Assembly: GCA_037189845.1 (NCBI GenBank)
Contig: JBBCIS010000003.1
Location: 868,001-932,000 of the forward strand
DNA from: JAMLHH01 sp037189845
GTDB lineage: Bacteria; Bacteroidota; Bacteroidia; Chitinophagales; JADIYW01
Length of the DNA stretch: 64,000 nt
Reading direction: 5' to 3'
The translations under genes and the position numbers were made by a program. Each line of letters starts with the position of its first letter. Positions within the stretch are counted from its first letter, which is position 1. The notes under the pieces were generated by a model, which worked only from the letters and a program-made list of their open reading frames with translations, was not told the DNA's origin and made no database searches. Positions 1-9,419 of the stretch are shown in pieces.

Positions 1-2
1 AG

Positions 3-401
3 CATGAGAAAGATTATTCAAAACCAGTAATATTCACTTCATGGAGAAAAGATATGGAAACGGTATATGCGGGGCTGGACATTATCGCACTGACCTCATT
101 AAACGAAGGAACTCCGGTAAGTATTATTGAGGCGCAGGCTGCAAAAAAGGCGATAGTTTCTACGAATGTCGGTGGACTGAACTATGTCGTGGATGATGGT
201 AAAACTGCATTTCTGATTCCTGGTGAAGATGTAAATATGCTGGTAGAAAAGCTGAATATTCTGATAAATGACGATCAGATCAGAAAAGAAATGGGAGAAG
301 CAGGGCATACATTTGTTCAAAATAAATTCTCATATAAAAGGCTTGTTCAGGATATGGCAGATCTTTACAAAAGGCTGTTATCAGAAAAAAATATACTTTA
401 A
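3..401 (+). CDS. Glycosyltransferase family 4, C-terminal part (5' truncated by window edge)
   Basis: The reading frame is open from base 3 to the stop at 399-401, so the gene starts outside the window; an internal Met at 54 is not the real start. The visible 132 residues match the C-terminal Rossmann domain of GT-B family 4 transferases: the sugar-nucleotide motif ALTSLNEGTPVSIIEA (the E-x7-E signature), then a conserved STNVGG and a closing helix. Family members transfer a sugar from a nucleotide donor to a growing glycan on the cytoplasmic side of the inner membrane. The next gene downstream is a WecA/TagO-like initiating transferase, so this is probably the end of a surface-polysaccharide cluster. 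Donor and acceptor cannot be told from this fragment. Confidence 0.88.
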   Translation, partial: HEKDYSKPVIFTSWRKDMETVYAGLDIIALTSLNEGTPVSIIEAQAAKKAIVSTNVGGLNYVVDDGKTAFLIPGEDVNMLVEKLNILINDDQIRKEMGEAGHTFVQNKFSYKRLVQDMADLYKRLLSEKNIL

Positions 402-447
402 TAGCGCTTAATTTGATGCATAATGCATTAGTTTCCAAATCATTTAT

Positions 448-455
448 TACTTTTG
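448..455 (+). promoter_or_regulatory. Candidate -7 element upstream of the WecA-like gene
   Basis: TACTTTTG matches the Bacteroidetes -7 consensus TAnnTTTG. Transcription would start near 462, giving an AT-rich leader of about 155 nt before the ATG at 618. No clear -33 TTG lies at the right spacing, so this is a moderate call. Confidence 0.35.
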
Positions 456-617
456 TGAGGTCCTTAACTAAATTTCAGGATAGTTGTTGTCCCTGGTGAT
501 TACCGCTGATAAAACTATATTTTAATTTAACTTTTAAAAAGTATCGTCACAGATAAATGGCTTTTTGATATTCTATTTTATAATTTCTATTTTTACTAAA
601 GGAACTATTTTGCCAAT

Positions 618-1739
618 ATGCTTGAACAAGTTCACATTAAAATAATATGTGCTACAATCACAGCCTGGGTTTTTACCATGTATGTAATTCCCAGTCTGAT
701 TAAAATAGCAGAAATCAAAAATTTATATGATACCTCAAATGGAAGAAAGTCTCATACGGGAACAATTCCAAACCTTGCCGGTATCGCGATCTTCGGAGCA
801 TTTATTATCTCATATTGCCTTTTCGGAGATTTTAAGGAAACAACAATAAAGTATATCCTGGCAGCACTTAGTTTTGTGTTTATGATCGGGGCAAAAGATG
901 ATATAGTGGAGCTAACTCCATATAAGAAGTTTGCCGGACAAATTATAGCAGCTTTTATAGTTGTATACTTGGGGGAAATCAGATTGACAAGCTTCTATGG
1001 AATATTCGGGATCAGCACACTGCCGGAGATTTTCAGTATTTTATTCTCTATGATTACGGTAGTTTTTATCATCAATGCATTTAACCTGATTGATGGTATC
1101 AACTGGCTGGCTGGAGGAGTAAGTCTCGTTGTTAGCACAACGTTCGGGTACTGGTTTTATGTGCATGGATACTGGGATTATACGATTATGTGTGCCTGTA
1201 TTTTCGGTTCAATCGTTGCCTTTTTAAAATACAATTATTCACCTGCTAAAATATTTATGGGTGATTCCGGCAGCCTATCGCTAGGACTGTTAACTGCTGT
1301 GCTGGCCATCATTTTTATAGAGGAAAGCGGAAAGATCGTTTTTGCTTCGGCAAGCATGCCGTTTCATGTGATTTCCGGCCCGGCACTGGCGATTTCCATT
1401 TTGATCATTCCGATTTTTGATACTCTGAGAGTATTTACACTAAGAATTCTGAAAAGAAGATCTCCTTTCTCTGCTGACAGGAATCATCATCATCACAGAT
1501 TACTGGATCTAGGATTTACACATGTACAGGCTTCAGCCATATTAGTGGCAGCTAATGCGGTATTTATATTTGGTACTTTTCAGCTACAGTACTTAAGAAG
1601 TGCTATTCTGATACCACTCATTTTCATTACAGCAACAATTACTTCAGGTATTTTATTCGTAATCAAATTACCTGTGCAGCGAACAGTAAAAAAAAATGAG
1701 GTATTGGCAGACAGTCAGCTGGAAGTAGAAAAGCTATAG
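618..1739 (+). CDS. WecA/TagO/MraY-family undecaprenyl-phosphate sugar-1-phosphate transferase
   Basis: Integral membrane enzyme of 373 residues. The family moves a HexNAc-1-phosphate from a UDP-sugar to undecaprenyl phosphate, the first step of O-antigen, capsule or exopolysaccharide assembly. Visible motifs: AKDDIVELTPYKKFAGQ (Mg-binding DD loop), FNLIDGINWLAGG near residue 155 (family NxxDGxxxLA), FMGDSGSLSLG, and a cytoplasmic NHHHHRLLDLG loop near residue 290 that is typical of WecA/TagO and not of MraY. About ten hydrophobic segments are spread over the length. The gene stands alone behind a roughly 155-nt AT-rich leader and is followed by convergent ppx. The adjacent glycosyltransferase supports a glycan role; the actual sugar is unknown. 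Confidence 0.9.
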   Translation: MLEQVHIKIICATITAWVFTMYVIPSLIKIAEIKNLYDTSNGRKSHTGTIPNLAGIAIFGAFIISYCLFGDFKETTIKYILAALSFVFMIGAKDDIVELTPYKKFAGQIIAAFIVVYLGEIRLTSFYGIFGISTLPEIFSILFSMITVVFIINAFNLIDGINWLAGGVSLVVSTTFGYWFYVHGYWDYTIMCACIFGSIVAFLKYNYSPAKIFMGDSGSLSLGLLTAVLAIIFIEESGKIVFASASMPFHVISGPALAISILIIPIFDTLRVFTLRILKRRSPFSADRNHHHHRLLDLGFTHVQASAILVAANAVFIFGTFQLQYLRSAILIPLIFITATITSGILFVIKLPVQRTVKKNEVLADSQLEVEKL

Positions 1740-1848
1740 CTAAACAGCATTTTCTTCAGGAAAATGTTACGCTCTTTACCGGAGTGAATTTCTTTTGTAA
1801 GTAACTTCCTGCTTTGTTTTCAGAAAAGAAAAACTGTAGGGATTAATT

Positions 1849-2742
1849 TTAATCCGCCAGGCTCTGTATGATTTCTTCAAACATCTGGTGTACCATACCA
1901 TCTGCCAGACCGACCTTAGGAACAAGTATTTTATCCACTTCAAGTAGCTGAGTGATTCTTATAAAAATCTCAGCAGCCGGAACAATCACATCTGCTCTAT
2001 CCGGTTTGAGGCTATACTTCAGAATTCTTTCCTCAATGCTTAAATCTTTTAGTATCGCATGGGTTTCTTTGATGACAGAGCACGACATTTCCAGCTTTTT
2101 GCTTTTACTGAAATACTTCTGCATGGTATTTATATTTCCACCTGTTCCCACAGCGATAGTGTCGGGATATTGATCTTTAAAGTTCAGTAACCATTTGTCC
2201 AGCTCTTTCCATGATTTTTCAGAAACCATATTATCTCTGAGACGAAGCGTCCCGATATTAAAAGATTTTCTGTCTACCAATTCGCCTTTGCTCACCAGAA
2301 TCAGCTCTGTACTTCCTCCTCCAACATCAATAAACAGATAGTTGTGCTTGGGGTCGGGCTGCAGCTTTTCAATATGATTGGAAAATAAGATGTCAGCTTC
2401 TTCCTGACCGGAAATAATTCTGATCTTAATACCGGCTTTCTTTTTGATTTTATCGATGATTTCCTCCCCATTGGAGGCGTCTCTCATAGCAGAAGTAGCA
2501 CAAGCCATATAAGCTGCGGGTTTGTATACTTTCATCAGCTTTTTGAAGGCGATCATTGTATTGACAAAATCCTTGGTTTTGGATTTAGATAGTTTTCCTT
2601 TTGTGAAAACATCTTCACCCAGTCTTAAAGGTACTCTGTAAAGTGCATCTTTCACGTAAGTAGTACCCTCGCTCGTTTCATACACATGGATGAACAAAAG
2701 CCTCACGGCATTGGATCCGATATCAATAGCTGCTAATTTCAA
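1849..2742 (-). CDS. ppx: Ppx/GppA-family exopolyphosphatase, short form
   Basis: Protein of 297 residues with the actin-fold phosphate motifs AAIDIGSNAVRLLF at the N-terminus and FIDVGGGSTELILV near residue 135. Family members remove terminal phosphates from polyphosphate or hydrolyse pppGpp. This is the two-domain core only: E. coli Ppx and GppA are about 500 residues and carry an extra C-terminal HD-like domain missing here. Its start lies inside the 3' end of ppk1 (20-nt overlap, different frame), implying translational coupling. Synthesis and breakdown of polyP are therefore co-expressed. Preference for polyP rather than pppGpp is inferred from this operon context. Confidence 0.9.
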   Translation of the reverse strand: MKLAAIDIGSNAVRLLFIHVYETSEGTTYVKDALYRVPLRLGEDVFTKGKLSKSKTKDFVNTMIAFKKLMKVYKPAAYMACATSAMRDASNGEEIIDKIKKKAGIKIRIISGQEEADILFSNHIEKLQPDPKHNYLFIDVGGGSTELILVSKGELVDRKSFNIGTLRLRDNMVSEKSWKELDKWLLNFKDQYPDTIAVGTGGNINTMQKYFSKSKKLEMSCSVIKETHAILKDLSIEERILKYSLKPDRADVIVPAAEIFIRITQLLEVDKILVPKVGLADGMVHQMFEEIIQSLAD

Positions 2743-4819
2743 ACTCAGTAGATTTTGTTAGTTGATATAAATGTAAAAAATAATCGTAGGCATCTATTTG
2801 ACTCCTCAGCTTTCTTCTGTCCGAATCTGCAGGGCGGAAATTGTTTTTCTGATCTGCGTCAAATATCCTTGCCTTAAAATTGTCCTGCCATTGCAGTTCC
2901 ATCAGGTCTATAAATTGCTGCCTGATTTCCGGATGCAGGACAGGTGCAACGACTTCTATTCTGTAGTCAATATTCCTGGTCATCAAATCAGCAGAACCGA
3001 AGAAAACTTCTTGTCTGCCATTATTGTAAAAGATAAATATCCGGCTGTGCTCCAGATATTGGTCCACAATACTGATGGCTTCAATATTTTCACTAATGTT
3101 AGGTAATCCCGGAATCAGGGAACAGATCCCTCTGACAATTAAACGGACTTTTACACCGGATTTGCTGGCCAGATACAACTTTTGGATGATACCTTCATCT
3201 ACCAGACTGTTGAGCTTTAAAAATATCTCTGCACGTTTGCCGGCACGGGCATTCCTGATTTCTCTGTGGATGAGGCTATTGATTTTCGTTCTGAGGTTAA
3301 AAGGAGCAATGGTCAGTCGCTGAACTTTAGGAATGATGTAGTTTTTATCAAAAAAATTAAAGAGCTCCCGCAATTCACGGGTAATAGACTGATCGGCGGT
3401 CATGAGATGTACATCGGTATAAAATCTGGAGGTGTTTTCATGAAAATTACCTGAACCTAAGCAACCGTAATAGATCTTTCTTCCTTTTTCTCTTCTGGTG
3501 ATCAGACAGATTTTGGAGTGAACCTTCAGGCCATTAACTCCAGTGATGACTTTTGCGCCTTCCTCCCGCAACTTATTCGCCCATTCTATATTGGCAGCTT
3601 CATCAAACCGTGCCCTTAATTCTATCATGACAGTTACATCCTTTCCGTTTTTCAGAGCCGTCAATAGTGATTGCACTACGTGGCTGTTATCAGAAAGGCG
3701 ATAAACAGTCATTCTGATATGTGAAACGCTCGGATCAATCGCGGTTTCCCGTAAAAGATCCAGGAAGTAATCAAATGAGTGATAAGGATAGTATAAAAAT
3801 ATATCTCTGGATTTGATTTTGTCCAGGATGCTGCGGCAATTTTCCAGCTGTGGGTGCGGTATCTGCTCTCTCCGTTCATTCCAGAATTCAGATTTTCCCA
3901 GCTTGGGGAATTTGACAAAATCTTTGAAATTGTGATACCTCACACCGGGAGTGACATGACCCTGTTTACTGAAATCCATTTTTTTGATCAGGAAATGCAG
4001 AAATTCAGGAGGCATCTGAGCATCATATACCAACCTCAGCGGTTTAGCATGCTTTCTTTGCTTTAAGCTTAATTCTACTGTTTCCAGAAAGCTCTCTGTT
4101 ACGTCATTATCTATATCTAGTTCGGCATCTTTGTTGAACTTGATCGTGTAAGCTTCTATGACTTCAAAATCATAAATCTTATAGATATCTTCCAGATTGA
4201 CCCTTATCACATCGTCCAGAAACATGATGTAGATCTTTTCATCTGTAGCAGGCAGGACTACAAAACGATTCATGGAAGACGGAATTTCTAAAAGAGAGTG
4301 AGTAGCATCTTTCAGGTCATTTTTATAAAACCGGACAGCCAGGTAAATGGAAGAATCCTGTAGAACTGGAAAGCTCACATTTTTATCCAGCATGATCGGA
4401 AAAACCTCCAGTCTGACTTTTTCCCTGAAATATTTTTTTACATATTCTGATTGTTGCTCGTCCAGCTGTTTTTCGTTGATGATAAAGATATTTTCCTTCT
4501 CCATATCAGAAAGAATCTGAAAGTATGCAGCATCAAATCTTTTTTGGAGCTGAAGCACGCGTTCCTGAATAGTATCCAGCAATTCTTCCGGACTGATCCC
4601 TAAATCATTCTTCGCTTCTTTGCTGTATTCTGCCATTCTTCGGATAGTGGCTACACGTACACGAAAAAACTCATCGAGATTGTTAGAGAAAATACCGATG
4701 AATTTCAATCTTTCGAGCAAAGGGACATCTTTCGACTCAGCTTCCTGTAATACCCGTTCATTAAAAGACAGCCAGCTGAGATCCCGATTGATGATAGGAG
4801 AGCGTTTTATTAAAGTCAT
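2723..4819 (-). CDS. ppk1: Polyphosphate kinase 1
   Basis: 698 residues, the usual PPK1 length. It reversibly polymerises the gamma phosphate of ATP into polyphosphate at the inner face of the membrane. The N-terminus INRDLSWLSFNERVLQEA is the canonical PPK1 start. The phosphorylated histidine is His434 in LKVHSKICLI (E. coli His435), and the second essential histidine is His591 in YLEHSRIFIF (E. coli His592). Two phospholipase-D-like domains make up the C-terminal half. It lies 10 bp downstream of the SixA-like gene and overlaps ppx by 20 bp, forming sixA-ppk1-ppx. No truncation or missing key residue was seen. Confidence 0.96.
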   Translation of the reverse strand: MTLIKRSPIINRDLSWLSFNERVLQEAESKDVPLLERLKFIGIFSNNLDEFFRVRVATIRRMAEYSKEAKNDLGISPEELLDTIQERVLQLQKRFDAAYFQILSDMEKENIFIINEKQLDEQQSEYVKKYFREKVRLEVFPIMLDKNVSFPVLQDSSIYLAVRFYKNDLKDATHSLLEIPSSMNRFVVLPATDEKIYIMFLDDVIRVNLEDIYKIYDFEVIEAYTIKFNKDAELDIDNDVTESFLETVELSLKQRKHAKPLRLVYDAQMPPEFLHFLIKKMDFSKQGHVTPGVRYHNFKDFVKFPKLGKSEFWNERREQIPHPQLENCRSILDKIKSRDIFLYYPYHSFDYFLDLLRETAIDPSVSHIRMTVYRLSDNSHVVQSLLTALKNGKDVTVMIELRARFDEAANIEWANKLREEGAKVITGVNGLKVHSKICLITRREKGRKIYYGCLGSGNFHENTSRFYTDVHLMTADQSITRELRELFNFFDKNYIIPKVQRLTIAPFNLRTKINSLIHREIRNARAGKRAEIFLKLNSLVDEGIIQKLYLASKSGVKVRLIVRGICSLIPGLPNISENIEAISIVDQYLEHSRIFIFYNNGRQEVFFGSADLMTRNIDYRIEVVAPVLHPEIRQQFIDLMELQWQDNFKARIFDADQKNNFRPADSDRRKLRSQIDAYDYFLHLYQLTKSTEFEISSY

Positions 4820-4829
4820 CTTTTACCTC

Positions 4830-5339
4830 CTAGTTTGTTTTAGTCAATGCCTTAGGAGTGATAAAATCTACTTTAGCACCTAATTGCTGCATTGCTTCTG
4901 CCCATGTTTCTACATTCCAGCTGATAGTATATAGCGCAGCGGTAGGAAATTTTTCCAGCTCATCTTTAGTGTATTTGTATATCAGCTCGGACAATAAAGG
5001 CTCATGTCCGAATAGAAATACCTTGTTAGATTTTGTCACCTGATCCAGAGCAATCAGCTTTTCAGAAACAGCTTTTACATTGCCAAAGTATATTGTTGAG
5101 TCAATATCTAACTTCGACTTTGGGAACTCTAACCATGATGTGATATTCAGCGCCGTATGCAATGCTCTGGTAGCAGGGCTGGTGATGACATAATCCGGTT
5201 TTATTTTCTGATTGCGAAGCCAGTTTCCGATCAAAAGACAAGCAGTTTTCCCTCTGTCATTGAGAGGCCTGACCATGTCATCCAGATCTTCCTGTTCCCA
5301 GGATGATTTTGCGTGTCTGATGATGTATAAGGTTTTCAT
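4830..5339 (-). CDS. sixA: SixA-like histidine phosphatase
   Basis: 169 residues of the histidine phosphatase (phosphoglycerate mutase-like) superfamily. The catalytic RHAKSSW motif is at residues 8-14 with His9 as the phosphate acceptor, and the second histidine is in FGHEP (His112). E. coli SixA dephosphorylates phosphohistidine proteins of phosphotransfer systems. It is the first gene of a tight operon with ppk1 and ppx. Since PPK1 works through a phosphohistidine intermediate, a functional link is plausible but is inference only. The ATG directly follows a 321-bp non-coding gap. Confidence 0.88.
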   Translation of the reverse strand: MKTLYIIRHAKSSWEQEDLDDMVRPLNDRGKTACLLIGNWLRNQKIKPDYVITSPATRALHTALNITSWLEFPKSKLDIDSTIYFGNVKAVSEKLIALDQVTKSNKVFLFGHEPLLSELIYKYTKDELEKFPTAALYTISWNVETWAEAMQQLGAKVDFITPKALTKTN

Positions 5340-5660
5340 AATTAACTACTGAATATACGTCATTTACTAACACACACGCAGTGATATAAGTTTCTGACTA
5401 TTGTGATTCACATAAAATTCACAATTATTTGCAGGGGTTTGAAAGATATAGGTTAAAAGAGGGAAAGCTCCTTCTAGCTACGTATTTCATTTGTAGCTCA
5501 GAAAATACAGAATAGAGCTCAAAAATGTACTAAAATGAGCTTTATTGGTAGTTGGGAGAACTTTAATTTCCGATTTGAATGGTATAGAAAAAGCGTCGTT
5601 CACTGTTTAAAATGCACCTTTGTGCTTTGTGTTGGCGTTCTTCAGTCTTTCGTCTTGACC
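5340..5660. other. Non-coding gap between metH (C-terminal gene) and sixA
   Basis: 321 bp with no supportable gene; the plus-strand frame starting at 5535 runs into antisense metH and has no coding look. It must hold the sixA operon promoter, but no good TAnnTTTG motif was seen. I also see no convincing terminator for the metH transcript; the repeated AGCT-containing words around 5475-5545 do not form a clean stem. Confidence 0.5.
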
Positions 5661-8330
5661 TCACACATCATAATTCAATGCAGGAGCGAGCCACTTTTCG
5701 GTGTATTCCAGGCTTTGACCGATACGCTGAGCATAATCTTCTACCTGGTCTTTAGCAATCTTGCCTACTGCGAAATATTTGGATTCAGGATGTGAAAAAT
5801 ACCAGCCGCTCACTGCTGCTGTTGGATACATCGCCATGCTCTCTGTCAGGGTAATACCTGCATTTTCAGTGGCATTTAATAACCTGAATAAAGTAGCTTT
5901 TTCCAGATGGTCAGGACATGCCGGATAACCCGGGGCCGGACGGATTCCCTGGTATTTTTCTTTGATGAGCTCTTCATTGTCCAAAGATTCTTCGGACACA
6001 TAGCCCCAGAATTCTTTCCGGATACGTTCGTGTAATCTTTCTGCAAAAGCTTCGGCTAATCTGTCTGCCAGCGCCTTTATCATAATGCTGTTGTAGTCAT
6101 CGTGATTCGCTTCAAAAGCTTTAACATGCTCGTCTATACCAATACCCGCAGTCACTGCAAATGCACCGATATAATCCTGCTTACCGGAAGATGCCGGAGC
6201 GATATAATCACTCAGACAATTATTCGGCAGACCTGCACCTTTTTGGTTTTGCTGGCGCAGATGATGCAGTACGATTTCCTGGCCTTCGTGTTCTGCTATA
6301 ATGTCATCACCAACAGTTTTTGCAGGAAAAATCCCGTAAACACCCTTGGCTGTCAACCATTTTTCGTCCACGATTTTTTGCAGCATTGCCTGCGCATCTT
6401 CATAAAGCCTGGTGGCTGCCTCACCTACAATTTCATCTTCCAGGATTTTAGGATATTTGCCGTACAGTTCCCATGTATTGAAGAAAGGTGTCCAGTCGAT
6501 ATACTGAGAAAGTTCTTTTAAATCGTAGTTCTCTAATACGTGTACACCTGGCTTTTTCGGGACAGGAGGTGTATAGTTTTCCCAATCCAGCCGAATGGCA
6601 TTTTTACGGGCATCTTCTATAGTGAGATAAGATTTGGTGACTTTCTTTCCTTTGTGTCGTTCGCGCATTTCATCGTATTCTGCACGGATTTTCTTAGAAA
6701 AATCTGCTTTCAGATTTTCACTGATGAGACTGGATGCCACGCCCACACTTTTGGAAGCATCCAGTACGTGTACAACAGGATGCTGATACTGAGGTTCGAT
6801 TTTTACTGCAGTATGAATTTTTGATGTCGTAGCTCCACCAATCAACAATGGAATATTCAGTCCTTTGCGTTCCATTTCCTTGGCCACAAAAACCATTTCA
6901 TCCAGGGACGGTGTAATCAGCCCACTCAGGCCGATGATATCTACTTTTTCTTTTTCTGCGATATCCAGTATCTTTTCGCAAGGTACCATCACACCGACAT
7001 CTATAATTTCAAAGTTATTACAAGCGAGAACGACACCGACAATATTTTTCCCGATATCGTGCACGTCACCTTTCACCGTAGCTAAAAGGATTTTTCCGGC
7101 TTTTTTGCTTTGCCCTTCTATTCCGTCTTCCATAAATGGTAAAAGATATGCCACGGCTTTTTTCATCACACGGGCACTTTTTACTACCTGTGGTAAGAAC
7201 ATTTTTCCTTCACCAAATAAATCTCCTACCACGTTCATCCCGTCCATCAACGGGCCTTCAATGATATGTAAAGGGTTTTCGTATTGATGGCGAGCCTCTT
7301 CCACATCTGCATCTATGTGGTCAACGATTCCTTTGACCAATGCGTGCTTGAGCCTTTCTTCTACAGTGCCTTCTCTCCAGGCTTCATCCTGTACTTTCTT
7401 TTTGGAAGCACCTTTGAAATTTTCTGCATATTCCAGCAATCTTTCAGTAGCATCATCTCTTCTGTTGAGCAAAACGTCTTCTACATATTCTAATAGAGTT
7501 TTGTCGATTTCGTCATAGATTTCGAGCATGGTCGGATTCACGATACCCATAGTCATGCCGTGTTTGATACCATGATAGAGGAATGCTGCATGCATAGCCT
7601 CACGGACTTTATTATTTCCTCTGAAAGAAAAAGATACGTTACTGACACCTCCGCTCACCTGAGCTCCGGGAAGATTTTCACGAATCCATTTTGTTCCTCT
7701 GAAAAAATCTATTGCATTATTCCGGTGCTCTTCCATACCTGTCGCAACAGGGAAGATATTCGGGTCAAAGATGATATCTGCCGGATAAAATTTTACTTTA
7801 TCTACCAGAATTCTGTAAGAACGTTCACAGATTTCTACTCGTCTTTCATATGAATCTGCCTGACCGACTTCATCAAATGCCATCACAACAACAGCTGCTC
7901 CGTATTTTTTACAGAGCTTTGCCTGACGGATAAATTCTTCTTCTCCCGATTTTAAGCTGATGGAGTTGACGATACATTTTCCCTGTACATTTTTTAGCCC
8001 GGCTTCTATGATCTCCCATTTGGAAGAGTCTATCATGATAGGAATTCTGGAGATTTCTGGTTCCGACATGACCAATCTGAGAAATCTCACCATTGCAGCT
8101 TCACCATCTATCATACCCTCGTCCATATTGACGTCGAGCACCTGAGCGCCACCACGCACCTGATTGAGTGCTACGGATAAAGCATCTTCATATCTTTCCT
8201 CTTTAATCATTTTGAGGAAAGCAGCAGAACCAGTCACATTCGTCCTTTCGCCGATATTGACAAAATTGGACGCAGATGTTACCACCAAAGGTTCTAATCC
8301 GGAGAGTTTTAATGTATAGACAGGCTTCAA
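5661..8330 (-). CDS. metH: Cobalamin-dependent methionine synthase, folate/B12/activation domains (second half of split MetH)
   Basis: Covers the C-terminal modules of MetH. Order: pterin-binding domain (NIGERTNVTG, then DVNMDEGMIDG), cap domain, cobalamin-binding domain with the DVHDIGKN motif whose histidine (residue 424 from the TTG start) is the lower axial cobalt ligand, and the SAM-binding activation domain (RPAPGYPACPDH). It transfers methyl from 5-methyl-THF via cob(I)alamin to homocysteine, which binds on the partner subunit. The start is uncertain: the only ATG (8441) lies 101 nt inside the preceding gene and adds 37 unconserved-looking residues. A TTG at 8330, 10 nt after the upstream stop, gives 889 residues starting MKPVYTLKLSGLEPL and is preferred. 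Expression is likely controlled by the SAM riboswitch ahead of the first half. Confidence 0.93.
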   Translation of the reverse strand: MKPVYTLKLSGLEPLVVTSASNFVNIGERTNVTGSAAFLKMIKEERYEDALSVALNQVRGGAQVLDVNMDEGMIDGEAAMVRFLRLVMSEPEISRIPIMIDSSKWEIIEAGLKNVQGKCIVNSISLKSGEEEFIRQAKLCKKYGAAVVVMAFDEVGQADSYERRVEICERSYRILVDKVKFYPADIIFDPNIFPVATGMEEHRNNAIDFFRGTKWIRENLPGAQVSGGVSNVSFSFRGNNKVREAMHAAFLYHGIKHGMTMGIVNPTMLEIYDEIDKTLLEYVEDVLLNRRDDATERLLEYAENFKGASKKKVQDEAWREGTVEERLKHALVKGIVDHIDADVEEARHQYENPLHIIEGPLMDGMNVVGDLFGEGKMFLPQVVKSARVMKKAVAYLLPFMEDGIEGQSKKAGKILLATVKGDVHDIGKNIVGVVLACNNFEIIDVGVMVPCEKILDIAEKEKVDIIGLSGLITPSLDEMVFVAKEMERKGLNIPLLIGGATTSKIHTAVKIEPQYQHPVVHVLDASKSVGVASSLISENLKADFSKKIRAEYDEMRERHKGKKVTKSYLTIEDARKNAIRLDWENYTPPVPKKPGVHVLENYDLKELSQYIDWTPFFNTWELYGKYPKILEDEIVGEAATRLYEDAQAMLQKIVDEKWLTAKGVYGIFPAKTVGDDIIAEHEGQEIVLHHLRQQNQKGAGLPNNCLSDYIAPASSGKQDYIGAFAVTAGIGIDEHVKAFEANHDDYNSIMIKALADRLAEAFAERLHERIRKEFWGYVSEESLDNEELIKEKYQGIRPAPGYPACPDHLEKATLFRLLNATENAGITLTESMAMYPTAAVSGWYFSHPESKYFAVGKIAKDQVEDYAQRIGQSLEYTEKWLAPALNYDV

Positions 8331-8340
8331 AGGATAGATT

Positions 8341-9351
8341 TTATGATGTAACAGTTTGAGGTAATGGTCTTGGTTTGTATTGAGCCGCCAGATCGGCAAT
8401 AGCTTTGATATGGTCAGGAGTTGTACCGCAGCATCCGCCAAGAATATTGACCAGTTGTAATTCTAAAAATTCTTTGACTTCACTCGCCATCATGCATGCA
8501 TCCTGATCATAACAGCCAAATTCATTCGGAAGTCCTGCATTTGGATATGCACTGACATAGAAAGGAGCTTCTTTTGCCAACACCTGCAGATATGGTCTGA
8601 GTTCTTTTGCTCCCAAAGCGCAGTTGAGGCCTACTGCAAATAATGATACGTGGGAAATAGATATCAGAAAAGCTTCGGTTGTTTGCCCTGTAAGTGTTCT
8701 TCCACTGGCATCTGTGATTGTTCCGGAAACGATAATCGGCCATTCCTGGCCTCTTTCTTCAAATACAGATTGTACTGCAAACAATGCCGCTTTTGCATTT
8801 AAAGTATCAAAAACGGTTTCTATCAGAATGATATCTGCTCCGCCATCCAGCAATCCGTTGGTCTGAAATGCATAAGCTTCTACCAACTGGTCAAAAGAAA
8901 TCGCACGATATCCCGGGTCATTGACGTCCGGGGAGATAGATGCTGTTCTATTGGTTGGACCAATCGCTCCTGCAACAAATCTTGGTTTATCAGGTGTTAA
9001 CGCTGTCATTCTTACTGCTTCCTCTTTGGCGATTTTTGCACTGAAATAGTTAATGTCATATACGGCATCTTCCATTTCATAGTCTGCCTGAGCAATAGTA
9101 GTACCACTGAAAGTATTGGTTTCTATGATATCAGCTCCTGCTTCGAGATAGGCTCTGTGAATCTCTCTGATAACATCCGGGCGAGTGATAGACAGCAAGT
9201 CATTGTTACCTTTCAACGGACTCGGATGATTTTTGAATTTTTCTTTACGAAAATCTTCCTCCGTCAGCTGATAACGCTGAATCATCGTCCCCATAGCACC
9301 ATCGATGATGAGGATTCTTTCTTTTGCGGCTTTTTCTAATGCAGTATTCAT
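8341..9351 (-). CDS. metH: Methionine synthase homocysteine-binding subunit (first half of split MetH)
   Basis: 336 residues from ATG 9351 forming the homocysteine S-methyltransferase TIM barrel. Visible: ILIIDGAMGTMIQ near the N-terminus and the zinc-thiolate cysteines in GLNCALGA and ILGGCCGTTPDHI, which activate homocysteine. In MetH of E. coli this barrel is fused to the folate/B12 modules; a split arrangement is, from family knowledge, common in Bacteroidota. A GTG at 9381 would add ten residues, but the ATG gives the canonical MNTALEKAAKE start. The stop is followed after 10 nt by the likely TTG start of the second half. A SAM-I riboswitch occupies the leader. Confidence 0.93.
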   Translation of the reverse strand: MNTALEKAAKERILIIDGAMGTMIQRYQLTEEDFRKEKFKNHPSPLKGNNDLLSITRPDVIREIHRAYLEAGADIIETNTFSGTTIAQADYEMEDAVYDINYFSAKIAKEEAVRMTALTPDKPRFVAGAIGPTNRTASISPDVNDPGYRAISFDQLVEAYAFQTNGLLDGGADIILIETVFDTLNAKAALFAVQSVFEERGQEWPIIVSGTITDASGRTLTGQTTEAFLISISHVSLFAVGLNCALGAKELRPYLQVLAKEAPFYVSAYPNAGLPNEFGCYDQDACMMASEVKEFLELQLVNILGGCCGTTPDHIKAIADLAAQYKPRPLPQTVTS

Positions 9352-9376
9352 TGTACAGTTTTCACCTGGCGTACAA
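9349..9376 (-). promoter_or_regulatory. Hairpin abutting the metH start codon
   Basis: On the minus strand TTGTAC (9376-9371) can pair with GTACAA (9356-9351), with a 14-nt loop containing AGGTG. The last A of the stem is the A of the AUG. It lies between the riboswitch and the coding region and could affect initiation; the function is inferred. Confidence 0.35.
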
Positions 9377-9419
9377 GTCACTTAATTGATACAGGAAAGA
9401 ATGATAAAAATCTTCTCTG

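Noticed and set aside
1746..1770. Possible terminator after the WecA-like gene
   Set aside because: CATTTTC/GAAAATG is short and AT-rich with no U-run.
5535..5795. 86-codon plus-strand frame upstream of metH
   Set aside because: Runs antisense into metH and has no recognisable features; the gap is treated as non-coding.
8341..9381. metH split as a sequencing frameshift
   Set aside because: Both halves are complete at domain borders, each ends cleanly, and a split MetH is common in Bacteroidota; a frameshift is not needed.
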